Source: Colius striatus
Lineage: Eukaryota; Chordata; Aves; Coliiformes; Coliidae
DNA: 64,000 bases
Direction: 5' to 3'
Assembly: GCF_028858725.1 (NCBI RefSeq)
Contig: NC_084774.1
Location: 7,228,001 to 7,292,000 of the forward strand
The translations under genes were made by a program, and so were the position numbers. The notes beneath the pieces are model-generated. The model ran no database searches and was not told the origin of the DNA. It saw nothing but the letters and a program-made list of their open reading frames with translations. Shown in pieces: positions 36,301 through 60,780 of this stretch; position 1 is the first letter of the stretch; each line of letters begins with the position of its first letter.

Positions 36301-37631
36301 CCTTGTCCTGATAAGTCATTAATACTGTAAATCAAAATGGCTTTTGTTGCTCCTGTTTCTCTGGGGTACAGTTGTCTTTGACAGGGGGAGGGAGATGCAG
36401 TACCCCTGGGACTACCTGTAGCAGGGTCACTTCTGCCTTCCAGTCCTTAAACAGCAGAAGAGCCTAGTGCTTGCTTTGCTGGGTACACAGCTTGGTTTTG
36501 AGCCTGCCAGTTGACTGTTGGCTTCAATGCCAGACAAGTCATGTGGCAGCTGCTCTGCACCCAGATACTGCCTCAAGAGGCATATCTAGCCATAAATCAG
36601 TGACATCTTAAACTTTCATATCAAATAGAGGTGTTTTCCTGCTAACCTCCGCCCCAGTCCTGCCTCATCTGAGCCTTACCAGGAACCAAACAACCCCTCT
36701 AAGGGATCTGAACACCTCTAGTCAGCTGTTACGGATCTGAGTACCTCAGTCACCTGTTTTGCTCAAGACAATCTTCCCCTCAGCTTGTGGGACAGATCTG
36801 TCTCAAGGCACGTTTCATCAAGCACTTTGGCCTGAGTACAGAACTCAGCATCTTGCCCATCTGCAGCCACCCCCCCAGCTGGAGGAGTGACTGAAAGAGG
36901 GATTGCAAAGATCACCTAAAGAAGCTGATATGGTGCAATCAGTAGATGTCACAGCAAAGGATAAACTTCCTTGTGGCCATTTTTGTTGTGGGGAGAAAAA
37001 TCTGGTGGTTTTGTGTGGGTCTGTAGATTTTGGTTGGGGTGTGTTTTGGAGGGAAGTGGTGATGGCAGTAGGATGTTATTGAAGCATGGAGTCCTCACAG
37101 TGTGCTCACACATACATTTAAGGAAACACATCAGAGCTATACCACTTTCCTGCAGTTGATGCTGTTCCTGGGTTGTGGGGCTTTTTTGGAGTGAGTTCAG
37201 TTCATTTCCACACAGGCAGGGAGGATGCCCTTTGGTGAAACTTTCTTTCTTGCACTAAACTGGCAGATTTAGCACCACCTGGTTAATGTGGAGCATGGGA
37301 TCATTCTGTGATTGCATGTAAAGCAAACTCTGGCCTTTTCTAATGACATCTGCTGTTGCTGGAAATGCCAGGACGCACGGTGAGAGGCATGGGGGCAGAT
37401 ACTCCTGGAGCAGATTGAGATGTAGCTGATGGAGTTGTCCAGGAGTTTAGACTTCATGCTCTGTTTTATTCCTCCCCAGCTCTCATTGCAGGAGGGGCAG
37501 TGGGTCTCCTGTTTGCTGTCTTCCTGATCCTCCTCTTAATCTATCGCATGAAGAAAAAGGATGAAGGCAGTTACGACCTGGGAAAGAAACCCATCTACAA
37601 GAAAGCCCCTACAAATGAATTCTATGCTTAA
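21384..37631 (+). CDS. SDC4: Syndecan-4, 5 exons
   Basis: Coding exons are 21384-21476, 34782-34923, 35818-35870, 36106-36289 and 37480-37631. All have GT/AG junctions and consistent phases, giving 207 residues (human 198). Domains: signal peptide (about 1-29); ectodomain with Ser-Gly attachment sites in acidic context at residues 48, 75 and 77, for three glycosaminoglycan chains as in human; an NYIP motif near residue 100, comparable to the NXIP adhesion motif; a transmembrane helix (158-179) with GG and AVG small-residue packing; and a 28-residue tail with C1 ([10 protein letters not shown]), the SDC4-specific V region (LGKKPIYKK, which binds PIP2 and PKC-alpha) and C2 ending EFYA, a PDZ ligand for syntenin. 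Syndecan-4 is a heparan sulphate proteoglycan co-receptor at focal adhesions. The tail matches human exactly as I recall it. The reading frame is intact. Confidence 0.98.
22285..22304. repeat. (TG)n microsatellite
   Basis: About ten TG dinucleotides in SDC4 intron 1. Confidence 0.9.
25259..25284. repeat. 26-base poly-C run
   Basis: An uninterrupted run of 26 C in SDC4 intron 1. The true length is uncertain because homopolymers this long are prone to sequencing and assembly error. Confidence 0.95.
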
Positions 37632-38440
37632 GGCTCAACAGCACCTTGTGCCCATCAAGGGACAAACAGACTGTGTGGAGACTGTGTGCCCTCAGATGAG
37701 ATCTGCTGAACAAATGCTCTTTTTGGATTGAATTTCAAAGCAACTTTGAGACAAAAACCATTGCCCCTTCCCACCCTGCTCAGCTACCAAGGGCCCAGTG
37801 AAATACAAAGAGTCAAAAAACCCCAAACCCTCAGTTGTAATTTTTTTAACCCCCCTAAAGCTAGCTTAACAAAAGAATAAAGATGCCAAATTCTCCTGCT
37901 TGGTTTTACAGAGGGTAGCTAAACACAAAGCAGACTGTATGGAAGCAAACACCATGTGCTTGCGTCCCGTGTCGTGCTCAGATTGGCTGCTTCTAGAGAA
38001 GATGGCTTGTGGGTAGCCCTTGCTGATAGATGCCTTGCAGCAGGCTGTGATGTGAAGCTGCTTTGGGTGTTTTTTGTGGAGAACTATTTATGAATCTCTT
38101 ACACTACAGATAATGTTGCCTTATCAGGGAGTAAAAGGCCCATAGGGGCTCAAAAATCCCTGAATGCCATAAAGGGCCTGTGGGAATGTCTTCCCCAGGA
38201 GATTTGAGTCTCTCCTGTTGCCCCAGGCAAGGGTTGTTCCTCTCTGAAATTGGGACAGCCAGTTTTCTTTGGCTATGACAACACCCTTTCTTTGCCTTCA
38301 GTCCCTTACCTCTTCTTAAGGCTTGCTTGTAGGGTTTTTTTTGATAACAATTCTAAAGAGAACAGCCTCATGTTTATATAAAGTTTGTAGAAATTGTTTT
38401 GAAAGAAGAATAATAAAAAATCTACTTTTTTAATTTCCTC
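37632..38440 (+). other. SDC4: SDC4 3'UTR (shortest likely form)
   Basis: Poly(A) signals AATAAA occur at 37876-37881 and 38412-38417. The stretch contains an ATTTA in the context CTATTTATGA (about 38085), and further ATTTA motifs follow to about 38660, suggesting AU-rich regulation if a longer form is made. Another AATAAA near 39873 could end a form of about 2.2 kb, similar in scale to the long human SDC4 UTR. UTR extent is inferred from signals only. Confidence 0.6.
38412..38417 (+). terminator. SDC4: Poly(A) signal AATAAA, SDC4
   Basis: AATAAA lies 781 bp after the SDC4 stop in an A/T-rich stretch, followed by a T-rich downstream element. An earlier AATAAA at 37876-37881 may be used as an alternative. 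Confidence 0.55.
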
Positions 38441-41400
38441 AGATTTATTTTTTCAATCCCTTTGTGTTTCCTTTGGCCAGGCATTTCTCTAGAGCTGTTG
38501 TTTTATAGGACTCATCTTCTGAACTGCAGCAGATGAAGCTCCAGTGTGTTACAGGTTTCTTCTAGTTCTCTAGCAGCTACTGTAGAGGGTCAAGGTATTT
38601 ATGGTTTTTCTCATAACTTTTAGCATTTGATTGTTTTTTAAATAGAACTATTTATAGTTTCTGGAATGGCTGCTCTTCTCATTTGTTAACTTTTATCCTT
38701 TTTTTTTTATGTAAAACACTAATATAATGAGTCTCTGTGAAAACTATTTAAGCTTTATTCCATGAGTTTTAATTATAAATTCAAGGCAATAACTTCTAGG
38801 ATTAATCTGTATGCAAAAGTGGCTTCATCATGTGATTGAAGTAGGGAAAAGACAAGAGTATTTTTCACCTGTAATATATTGTAATCAGTCCTGTAGAGCT
38901 ATATATTATATATTTTACTGAGAAATACACAGTTAAGAGTGCAAAGGCTGGAGTTTATTCTTCAGCAGCCTTACTGTAGAGGCTTGATCTCCTTCATACT
39001 GCTGTTTGTCTCCTCTAGAGCTTGAGTGGGCTTGTGCAAGGGAGGGCAAGCCAGGGCCTTGGGCTGTGTGGGGAAACAGCAGCCTGTGGGCAGTGATGTG
39101 CTGGGTTTGATCCTCTGAGTTGGAGCAGGGATCCCCATCTGGGATGGCTCTTCAAAGCAGGTGTTGGAAAGAAGAACTCTGTTTTGGGGGCTGGCTGTGG
39201 TCTCTAGAATTCAGCCTTGGCAGCATCTCACAGATGGATGACTCTGGCTCTGAACCTCCTGCTGTGGGTCCTATGTATATCATGTTCATAGCTCCTGCCT
39301 CTGCTGAGCTTTAGACCAGAATTGCTTTGTGCAAGATATGTCCTGCAGCCCTTTCAGTGTGGTGTGTGGTTTAACTCAACATCTGAGTGTGGGTCCCAAA
39401 ACTGAGAAATGGGGTTGGCAGCACAAAACCAGAGGGCTGTGAAGGGTATTTAGAACCCCTGTTGATTCCTGAAGCCTCCTTACAGAGGCTTTGGTGTAGG
39501 CTCAAAGCCAAGTTCATAGAGGTGACAGAACAAAGTTCATCTGGTGCAGCTGCTGCTCAGAGCTGGGCAGGTGATGTGAGGAGCTGTGTGTTGAGACATT
39601 GCTGGGAGGGGACTTTCCCCAAGGGTCCTCTTCCAGCTTGATATACTCACTTGGTCCCAGTACAAGTGTGTTCAGGGAAACTGGGCTCTGGGAGGCTCTA
39701 AAAACTGCACAGAGGTCATGGCAGGCTGGGAAGGAGAAGGGAGGCCTTCCCTGCTCATGGCCAGCACTGCCGGGAAGGCAGGAGCAGCATCTGCTCGGGA
39801 TATTTGGATTCTCTTGTGTAATTGCTCTTGGGGAATTTCCACTGTTACTGATTTGTTGGTTTATTTTTCTCAAATAAACTGGTACTTTCTAAAACTGGCT
39901 TTTTGGATTGTTTCTGATCCAAAGTTACTTTTGGGAGCAGGGTAACAGGGAGTTCATGTTTGTGTAAGCCCTGGGTGTACTGGGGGCTGGCTCAGTGGTG
40001 GCAGCTCCAAGGGGCTTTCTCAGCAGCTCCCCACTGCCTTCAGCATCTGCCCCACAAGGGACTCCTGCAGGACCAGCTGTTCTGGAGCTATTGAAGCTCT
40101 TCCAGGTAAGGAAAGCAGGTGAGCATGGCATTGAGGAGAGCCCTTCCCTTCTCAGGTGGTCAGTTTTGTGATGCTGCTTTCGGAGAGCTGTCCCCTGGAA
40201 GGGACAAAGAGGTGGAGATGAGGCTGTGCATGTTCCTTGATGACAGCAGCACCTTTGTGTGCTCTTAGAGGAGAGCAACATGCAAACTTGACCAAGTTTC
40301 AAGCCAACTCAGTTAAACTGATGCAGGCCTTGGAGTGGGTGTAGAGCTGTTCTAGCTTCTCTGGTACCTGTTGCTCTGGGAGCAATCCACAGCTGGCTTT
40401 GTGCCATGTTGGCCTAAAGCAGCTCTGCCCTTAAGAGCTGGAGGGAACTGCTGCTTCTCTCCAAACCCCTCTGCTCTTACAGCTTGGTGCCCTCAGGGAT
40501 GGGACCCTTCTCAGTCCCCTAGGGCCATGGGAGAGGGTGGGTTGTGCAGAGAGCAGGGCCAAGTGTCTTAAGAAGTGCTGTATTTAACTGGATTATTGTC
40601 CTTGAGGAAATCCCTGGTGGATCTGCTCCTGGGAGTGCTTGGGATTAGCAGGGGTGAAGGAAACAAGTTAGGATTAGTACACAGGCTCCCATGGGGAGGG
40701 AGTAGCAAACACTTACCCTGCTCTTTGCTGCCTGGTCAGTCACTGGGGTGCCCTCAGAGGTCAGAATGTGCTGCCAGGGCTGGGCAAGGCAGAGCCATGT
40801 GCTCCCAGGGCTGACTTTTGCTTTGTGGGAGCTGCTCTTTGCCAGCGAATCAGTGATGTTTGCGATCTTCATGTTCTTGTGCCTCGTGGCTGTGACAGGT
40901 CCTTGGATGTGCTTCTTGGAACAATGTATGTTTGTCTTTCTCTCCTGGGCTTCATGTCTCTCTTGCAAGAATCCCATGTACTTTCCACAACCGCCCTCAG
41001 TGTAAAACTGCCTTGTTTTTGCAAAGCACTCCAGCGGGCACACTGCAAGTCCCTGGAGCACGAGCCTGGCTGCCTGCCTGTCCCTGCAGAGCTCTGCTTG
41101 CTGGGATGGGTTTGTCATCCTTCCCTGCATTTGCCTTTCTGCCCTCCCCAGCCCCCCTGCCTTTATCCCCTGTTTGCTGAGGGGTAAGTGACTCACTTTG
41201 TGAATTCCTGGTCTCCAGCTCTGCCCCCTGTGATGACACCTGGTTGATTTGTCTCCTAGGGCTGCTCTGGTTTTAAAACCAAAATGCTGAGCAGCTGTTT
41301 CACCTGGCTTGAAAATAGCTGGAGCCCTCCCAGGTCCAGATGAGAGTGGCCAGGGGCAGGTCTGCCCTTCCCAAGTGCTCACTGGCAGGAGGAGGCATGA

Positions 41401-42080
41401 GTGGAGGAGCTGGGAGATGGAGTGTAACCTTGCTGGTCCCCTTCACTTTATGGCTTCCTGGTGGGGATTGAGGATGTAGTTCATGGGTGTGTTCATTGGG
41501 TCCTGTATTTTGCAGTGTGAGGTGTGGTGCTGGCACTGGTGCTGTGCCAGAGAAGTGCGAAGATGGGCCATGGAGATGGTGTGCAATGATGTTGGTGACA
41601 GTGGTGCCTGTCTGCACCATCTGCAACCCTCTGGAGGGGCACAGGGCACCAGGAAGGACCCAAAGCCTGAGAGGGGACTATCCCTTCACCTGGGAGACAT
41701 GAGCATGCCCCAGGGGTGCTGAGTGGGGTGCACAGTTCGACTCCCTTGGCTCCTGAGGGGGCTGGTACAGCCCTTCCCTGCCCAGGGGGCTGGAGGGCAG
41801 CAGGAGGCTCTCAGCTCACCAAGTGAACCAGGAGACTGGAGCTTGTGGGGTGTAAACCTTCCCTGTTAAGGCTACAGGAATCCCTGGGATGGATCAGCTC
41901 CTCCTTCCCTCTCCTCTGCCTCACCTTGCTTCTGCCAGCGGCCGTGCAGGCGCTGCTGCCCTTTGGGGTGTCCTTTGGAGGGTCTGAGCCCCTCACCCGC
42001 ACCAAAACGACTCCCTGAGGGTTTTGTTTTGGAGAACCCTGGTGGCACAGAGGCTGTGAGCCCGGAGAGGCCTGGCAGCC

Positions 42081-42330
42081 CAGCATCCCCGGGCAGTCAG
42101 TGTGCCTCAGCCCGGCGCCGGGTGAGGGCTCAGTATCCCCGGGCAGTCAGTGTGCCTGAGCCCGGCGCCGGGTGAGGGCTCAGTATCCCCGGGCAGTCAG
42201 TGTGCCTCAGCCCGGCGCCGGGTGAGGGCTCAGTATCCCCGGGCAGTCAGTGTGCCTGAGCCCGGCGCCGGGTGAGGGCTCAGTATCCCCGGGCAGTCAG
42301 TGTGCCTGAGCCCGGCGCTGGGTGAGGGCC
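42081..42330. repeat. 50-bp GC-rich minisatellite, 5 copies
   Basis: Units begin at 42081, 42131, 42181, 42231 and 42281. Each contains CCCCGGGCAGTCAGTGTGCC and GCCCGGCGCCGGGTGAGGG. Copies are nearly identical. A marker base alternates (CCTCAG in copies 1 and 3, CCTGAG in copies 2, 4 and 5), indicating a 100-bp dimer duplication. GCCCGGCGCCGGG includes the palindrome CCCGGCGCCGGG. Confidence 0.97.
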
Positions 42331-42480
42331 GCTCCGGGACCCGCCCGAGCCCCGGCGCCCGTCCTGGGAGCCCCGGGGCCGTTTCCCCCGGTCTCTGCCG
42401 CCACCTCCCGGTGTCCCCGGGGCGGATCTTGGGTCTGTCCCGGCCCGTCCCGCCGTGCCCGGCCACGGATGAGGGTCCCT
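42331..42480. promoter_or_regulatory. CpG-rich patch next to the 50-bp array
   Basis: The C/G-rich DNA with many CpGs continues past the array for about 150 bp. No transcript or splice site could be tied to it, so any promoter role is speculative. Confidence 0.35.
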
Positions 42481-42504
42481 CGGCAGGAGCTCAGGAGTTA
42501 CCTC

Positions 42505-42745
42505 GTCATCCTTCTTCTTTGCTCCCCCCACGCCTTTTTCTCTCCCTACTTTTTTTCTCTCTTTTTCTCCCCCGTTTTTCCCTTTTCAATTCCCCTCCTT
42601 CCTTCTCCCTTTCCCCCCTCTTCCTTTCTCTCCCTCTCCTCCTTTTTTTCCCTTTCACCCCTTCTCTCTTCCCCTCTTTTCCCTCCCCCCTGTCCCCCAT
42701 TTCCTTTTTTTCTTGTTTTTGGGGTTTATTTTTTGCCCTTTTCAG
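42505..42745. repeat. Polypyrimidine tract (C/T, T-rich)
   Basis: About 240 bp nearly free of purines on the plus strand, with mixed runs of C and T and no strict unit. It lies directly after a CpG-rich patch. Confidence 0.85.
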
Positions 42746-42835
42746 TGCATTGCAAGAGTCTCAATGCAGTTGAAGGCCCTGAGCCCTGGGCAGGAATGAG
42801 GAGGACAGCAGGTCAAAATTGTCCTTCCCTTCTCC

Positions 42836-43350
42836 TCTGCCCTGGTGAGGCCTCATCTGGAGTCCTGTGTCCAGTTCTGGGCTCCCCAGCTCCAGAGGGA
42901 CAGGGAACTGCTGGAGAGAGGCCAGAGCAGGGCCACCAAGATCATCAGGGGATGGAACAGCTTCCTTATGAGGAAAGGCTGCAGGAACTGGGGCTGTTCA
43001 GCCTGGAGAAGGCTGAGGGGACACCTCATCAACGCTTATAAACACCTAAAGGGTGGGTGTCAGGAGGATGGGGTGACACTATTTTCTGCAGTGCCCAGTG
43101 ACAGGACAAGGGGTGAGGGACATCAGCTGGAACACAAAAAGTTCCACTGGAACACAAGGGAAAACTCCTTTGGTGCTGAGGTGAGGGAGCCCTGGCCCAG
43201 GCTGCCCAGGGAGGGTGTGGAGGCTCCTTCTCAGGGGGTTTCCAACCCCACATGGACACGTTCCTGTGCCCCCTGATGGAGGGGAACCTGCTTGAGCAGG
43301 GCTTGGGCTGGCTGAGCCCTGCAGGGCCCTTCCACCCCCATCATTCCCTG
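42836..43350 (+). mobile_element. CR1 LINE 3' fragment
   Basis: Starts in ORF2 C-terminal text ([15 protein letters not shown] type, in frame GEASSGVL in an alternate frame), contains [17 protein letters not shown] and ends near TTCCACCCCCATCATTCC. 5'-truncated. Confidence 0.92.
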
Positions 43351-45731
43351 CCCTTGCTGCAGGCAGGGGGTGGCTTGGGGCATTTTGCCCAGTATTGACA
43401 TTGTAGAGGGAAAAGGGCTGTTTTTGTACCACAGGCAGGTTATTTTGGGGAAGTAGGGGTGAAGGAGGTGGGCTGCCTGCCCCAGGCCCGTGGCAGGGAA
43501 CAATGGCCGCAGTGTGCAGCCCAACGCCCCCGCTCCTGTCAGAAAGGGCCAGCGAAGGCCTTTCAGCACGTTTCCATTCCCCTGCTCGGGTATAATTACA
43601 CGGGGGAACAAAGAGCCCTTCAGACCTCCCCACTCCCCAGCCCTGGGGGCTGTGTGTGTGTGTGTGCACACATGTGTCAGCTCTCAGGGGTGTGAGGGGA
43701 CGGCAGCACCAACAGCCCAGCGGGGCAGGGGGCAAGGGGCAGTGGCATGGGGACCAACCATGGCTGTGTCCCCAGCGTCCCTGGCAGCCACAGATGGTGT
43801 TAGGGGCTCTTCTCCCAGACAAGGGGTTCTGCTTCCCAGGGCAAAAAGCAGAGAGCAAATCTCACCCTGCCTCTCACACCAATCCTGCTCCTGTGAAGGC
43901 TGGAGTGGGATGAATAAAGCTCCTTTTGTCCTGCCCCTGCAATGCCTCATCCTGCCCAGGGGTGACCCTGCCAGCTCCCTCTCTGGGTGCTGGGTTGGTG
44001 CTCAGCACAGGGGGAGTGATGGGGGCTGATCCCTTTGCTCTTGTTCAGCTCCTGGCAGCCCCTCTGAGCAGGCTGAGTTCCCAGGGCCAGGCTCCTTCTC
44101 TGGGAGTGGGTTTGTGCTGTGCTCACACATCAAAGCTGCAGAAACTCATTCTCTCTTTTTTTCCCAGCTGGTGCCTGCTGCTCTACCCACACCCCAAAAT
44201 CCCAGTGCTGCCCAGGGCAGGTCCCTGCTGCGAGCAAGGACACATCACTGCATGGTCAAAGCCCTCCAGCTGCTCTCCTGGCAGAGCCTGGCATCCCCAC
44301 ATCCCAGCCCAGCTGCAGTGGGTTGTCCTGGCCAGGCCTGATGCAGAGGTGAGGGACACCAATTTATCCCCCTACCCCAAAGCAGCCAGGGCAGGAGTAC
44401 AGACAGGGAAGGGGGCACAGGGGTGCTTGTGACCAGCACAACCATGTAGGCAGGATGCCAGTGTGCTCCCTGCAGTGCTCTGAGCAAAGCCATGTGCAGC
44501 AGCACCCATCCTGCTAGCCCAGGGGTGCTGCACAGCTCTGCTGCTGGCTCCAGAGCAGGGAGCTGGGCTCACAGGCAGGGAGCTGCACACACTCCTTCCT
44601 TTCTCAGTGCTGATCCCTAGCTGCCTGCCTGCTTTCCATGCCTACTTACCCCACCAGTGTGTGGCAATCAGGCCTGTGCTTTTCAAGCCCAAGTGTTTTA
44701 TTTCAGCTGCTTAAAAATCTCCTTTCCTGCCCCACTGAAGCCAGAGAGAGCTGCCCCTGTGTTTCTGTTGGGTGGGATGGAAGCAGACTGTCAGCTCCCT
44801 CCTCACAGCCCTGGCAGTGCTGCAGCCTGGGGCTGGCTGTGGGGAGCTGTGTCCAGCAGGATGCTGTTGGCCCCTGCGCTCAGCCCTTCCCTGGGCTGCA
44901 GAGAGCCTGGAGCTTGCCAGGAATTAGCTTGTTTTCACCTTGTTTTAAGGAAAAAAAACCCCTAAAATAAATTAAAGCAGATTTTCCACAGCGTCTTTGG
45001 CTGCATGGGCAGGGCTGACACCCAGAGCTGTGGCCACAGAAGTGTGGCAGTGCCTGCCCCTGAACAGCCACCTTGGGACAGAGGCTGACCATGCCCACTC
45101 CTGGCACCCATGGGTGTCTCTGGCTTGCTCTGTCCTTAATGCACTTTGGGTTTATTTTAGAGTCTGGCCAGTGTAGCCACATGCCTGGGCAGCTCTTGAT
45201 GTGCTTGGAGGCTCTGGAGCAGGTAATTGTAATTCCTCAACTCGGTTTGTTTTGGCCCCACTGGAGTTTTGCATCCTGCTGCCCAGCTGGGTTATTTATA
45301 GCTCTGCCAGAACAAGGATAAAGTCAGGGCAAGGTTTCTGGGCTCTGCACACAGGGCTGTGTCCCTCAGAGGGAAGATTGGGATGATGTGACCTCACTGG
45401 GGGCTGTGGGTGAGGCTGGGACCACTGTGGGGGGCTGGGAGGGAGGGAAGGGGATCTTTTGACTCATGGCTTGGAAATGTACAGACATTTGCATCAATGC
45501 ACAGACACACCCAGGGAGTGGCCTGTGGTACCAAACCCAGTGGGTGGGGGTGGGCAGAAATGTGTCCTGGGGTGGCTGGAGATGCCCAGGTGGTCCCCAG
45601 CACCCAGTGCAGCTCTGGGCTGGCAGGGCCTGTGGGCAGCATGGGCAGAGGTATGTGATGAGTACAGCAGTGCTCAGGAGCTGTTTGAGGAGTGTGGCAG
45701 TGCTGGGCAGGCCGGGTGCTGGTGCCTGGGC

Positions 45732-45746
45732 TCACTAGATGGCAGC
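45732..45746 (+). promoter_or_regulatory. CTCF-type motif between SDC4 and RBPJL
   Basis: The plus strand reads TCACTAGATGGCAGC, nearly the textbook CTCF core (CCACYAGRTGGCAG). It is in unique DNA in the middle of the SDC4-RBPJL intergenic stretch. Occupancy is inferred. Confidence 0.55.
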
Positions 45747-46134
45747 AAGTCCCCTTCAACCGGCCAAGAGTTCCCGCACAGCCCCGGCGGGAGGGCAGAC
45801 CTTTTGGGGTGTTGTTTCACGGAGGGAAAAGGGGATTTTTATCGTTTTTCTTGATGTTTTTGGTGGCACACTCCCCTCTGGAACTTGGCCTGGGGTCTGG
45901 GCAGCCCCGGTGCACCCCAGCTCAGTGGGAGCGGGGGATCCCCGTTGCCTTTCAGCCTCACCATCATGCAACACCACGGCTGCACACAGCACAAGTTACC
46001 CTGAGCAGCCTTAAAGCAGCGGATGCTTTCCTAGATGCCAGCTCTCGGACTGACGTGATGGGCTCTCTCACGCTTCATTTGATACCTGCGCTCCCGGCTG
46101 TCCTGGGCAAGGGAAGAAGCTCCCTGGAGAGTTG

Positions 46135-46420
46135 AGGAGCACAGGGATGCTGCCGGATGGGCTGCGGGGGTCGGGACGGGACGGTCGGGGTGCGTTCCCC
46201 AGACACGCGGTGCGTTATCGCAGGGTTATCGCCGGGTCCGTCAGAGCCGGGCGCTGCCGAGCCGCGAGTGACACGGCGTGTGAGCGGGTGTCAGAGCTTG
46301 GTGTCAGCGGCTGCTGACGGAGATGAACAGCTCTGCCGATGCTCCCAGCTCCTGACGCCGAGCTCCCCGTGGCAGGGAAGTATCTCCCCCAGGAGCCGCC
46401 AAGCTCCTTGCTGTGAAAAG
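46135..46420. promoter_or_regulatory. Orphan CpG-rich patch
   Basis: Dense CpG between about 46140 and 46380, including CGGGACGGGACGGTCGGGG and GTTATCGCAGGGTTATCGCC (a direct repeat of the TTATCGC core). It is 1.5 kb from the RBPJL 3' end with no gene start nearby. It could be an enhancer or the start of an unannotated transcript. Confidence 0.35.
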
Positions 46421-47923
46421 CAGATTAAAGGTGGGCTGTTGCTGGTTGGGGGAATGCAGGAGCCCCTCGAGACTCCCTCCACCCCCAGCTCACCCACTGC
46501 CACCTTTCCCCTTGTGGCTTGAATTACTACTTAACCCAGCAGCCTTCCAGCATGAGCTGCTCAGTGCTTTCTTGGTCTCTCCAAAGCACTGCATGGTAAA
46601 TATAACAAGGCAGGCTTGTTCCAAGCCCTTGAAGTCAACAAGCAGTGCTCCTCCTGCTCTTGGGGACTGGGCAGCTGCTAAATATAGCTGAGGGTGCTTT
46701 CCATTCATAAACTGTGAGTTATGCCCTGGCCTCTGAGGGAGGGAAGTGGGTTGAGGAGCCTGTGAGCTGCAGGTATTCCTGCATAGGAGCTTGGCCTCAT
46801 CCTTTCAATGCCCTCCAGCTCTTCCCTAAGGAGATAGGGGAGAAATGCTTTTGGGGGAGACAGGAGGAATCCTCTGCTCAGGTTGATTAAAGGATTTACT
46901 TGCATCTCATCCCAAGTTCCATTGAGGCCAGGGTGGATTTGCTGGGGAGGTGATGGTAAGGGTGGGCCCAAGCAGCTGCTGCACAGTGAAGCCCCTGCTG
47001 TCCCCAGCACCTGTGTAAGTGCTTGAGCCTTTGCCAGGATGGGGAGCAGGCAGGTCTCAAGCCAGCCCCAGATTCAAGGTCCAGAGCCATGGCATGGCAG
47101 CGGGTGTGTGTGGTGAGGCCAGGGCTGGGCTGCATGCTGAGGCTGTCAGGCTGTGCAGTGCCAGCATCCCAAATGCCTTGGCTCACCCAAAACACACAGG
47201 TACAGTGGACATGAGCCAGGGATGCTCATGTGAGGCTGGGTACGCTTCAGCCCTGGGGTGCTGCCCCTGCTCCCTGCCTGCTGTTGCTGAGTTCAGTGTG
47301 GGTTAAACACTTCCACAGGGCTTGCACTTGGGTTGTTTCAGCTCAGCTCAAGACTGCCAAACCAACAGGTTTCCAGGTAGACCATGAGCCTTTTGATGCC
47401 ACAGAGACCTGAAGGCTAAATAAAGATGTGTAATGCCGGGGTCTGGCTCCAAGGAACTTGGCTTCTTCCTATGGCAGCTTTCAATCAGCAGTTCCCTGCT
47501 GATGCCAGCACTTCGGTGTCTGTGTATCAGTGTGTAAACCCACAGAGCTCAGATGAGCCACAGCAGCTAGGAAAAGGCTGGGTTTCACACTGAAGTTTTT
47601 ACCTCTCTCTTTTCCCCTTTTCCTTTTGAAATAACCCCATTTGGGCCTCTGATGCAAGAAACCCCAAACCAAAAAAACAACATGTGGTGCTGGGTATTTG
47701 GCTGCTGGAAGTCAGCTCCTCAGTACTGAACAGCACAAAAGCAATGCAGAGATTCCTGTTGTGGATCAATAACACTTAAGGTCACATTCATGCATCATCC
47801 CTGTCTCTCCTGGCCTTTGAATATATGGGGAGAGGCCATCAAGGGAGCTGTGCCAGCATGGGAGGCAAATCATGAAGCTTGCTAAAGGAGCAATTGAATG
47901 AATAAAGAATCCTTCAGGCCTGA

Positions 47924-47929
47924 TTTATT
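47924..47929 (-). terminator. RBPJL: Poly(A) signal AATAAA, RBPJL
   Basis: AATAAA on the minus strand lies 115 bp past the RBPJL stop codon, giving a short 3'UTR (about 47905-48043). Confidence 0.55.
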
Positions 47930-48043
47930 GATCATGTGAGATGTCTGCCATGAAGAGTCAGCACATCACAGTAACAGGGTGGGCATTGGCTGTGTGGGAA
48001 GGCTCCTCTGGCAGGGCCCCTGGGCCTCTGGCCAACCCCCTCA

Positions 48044-60659
<12,616 letters not shown>

Positions 60660-60780
60660 TGAAAGGAAATCAAACCAAACCAAAAACGGAAGAAAGGGGG
60701 GAAAAAAGGGAGAAAGAGAAGGAGGAAAAAAGAAGGGGGAAAAAGGAAAGAAGAACTAAAATGAAAAGGGAACCCCCCGA
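60660..60780. repeat. Polypurine tract upstream of the 61-kb CpG island
   Basis: About 120 bp of A/G with a few C and T (AAAGGGGGGAAAAAAGGGAG type), ending where the CpG island begins. Confidence 0.85.

Larger units (their letters stand above)
38441..47900. other. Intergenic between SDC4 and RBPJL 3' ends
   Basis: No coding exon is supported. It contains a possible longer SDC4 3'UTR (to about 39.9 kb), the 50-bp GC array (42081-42330) with adjoining CpG-rich DNA and polypyrimidine tract, a CR1 copy (42836-43350), a short (TG)n near 43651-43663, a CTCF-type motif (45732-45746) and an orphan CpG patch (46135-46420). The remaining DNA shows nothing I can name. Confidence 0.6.
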
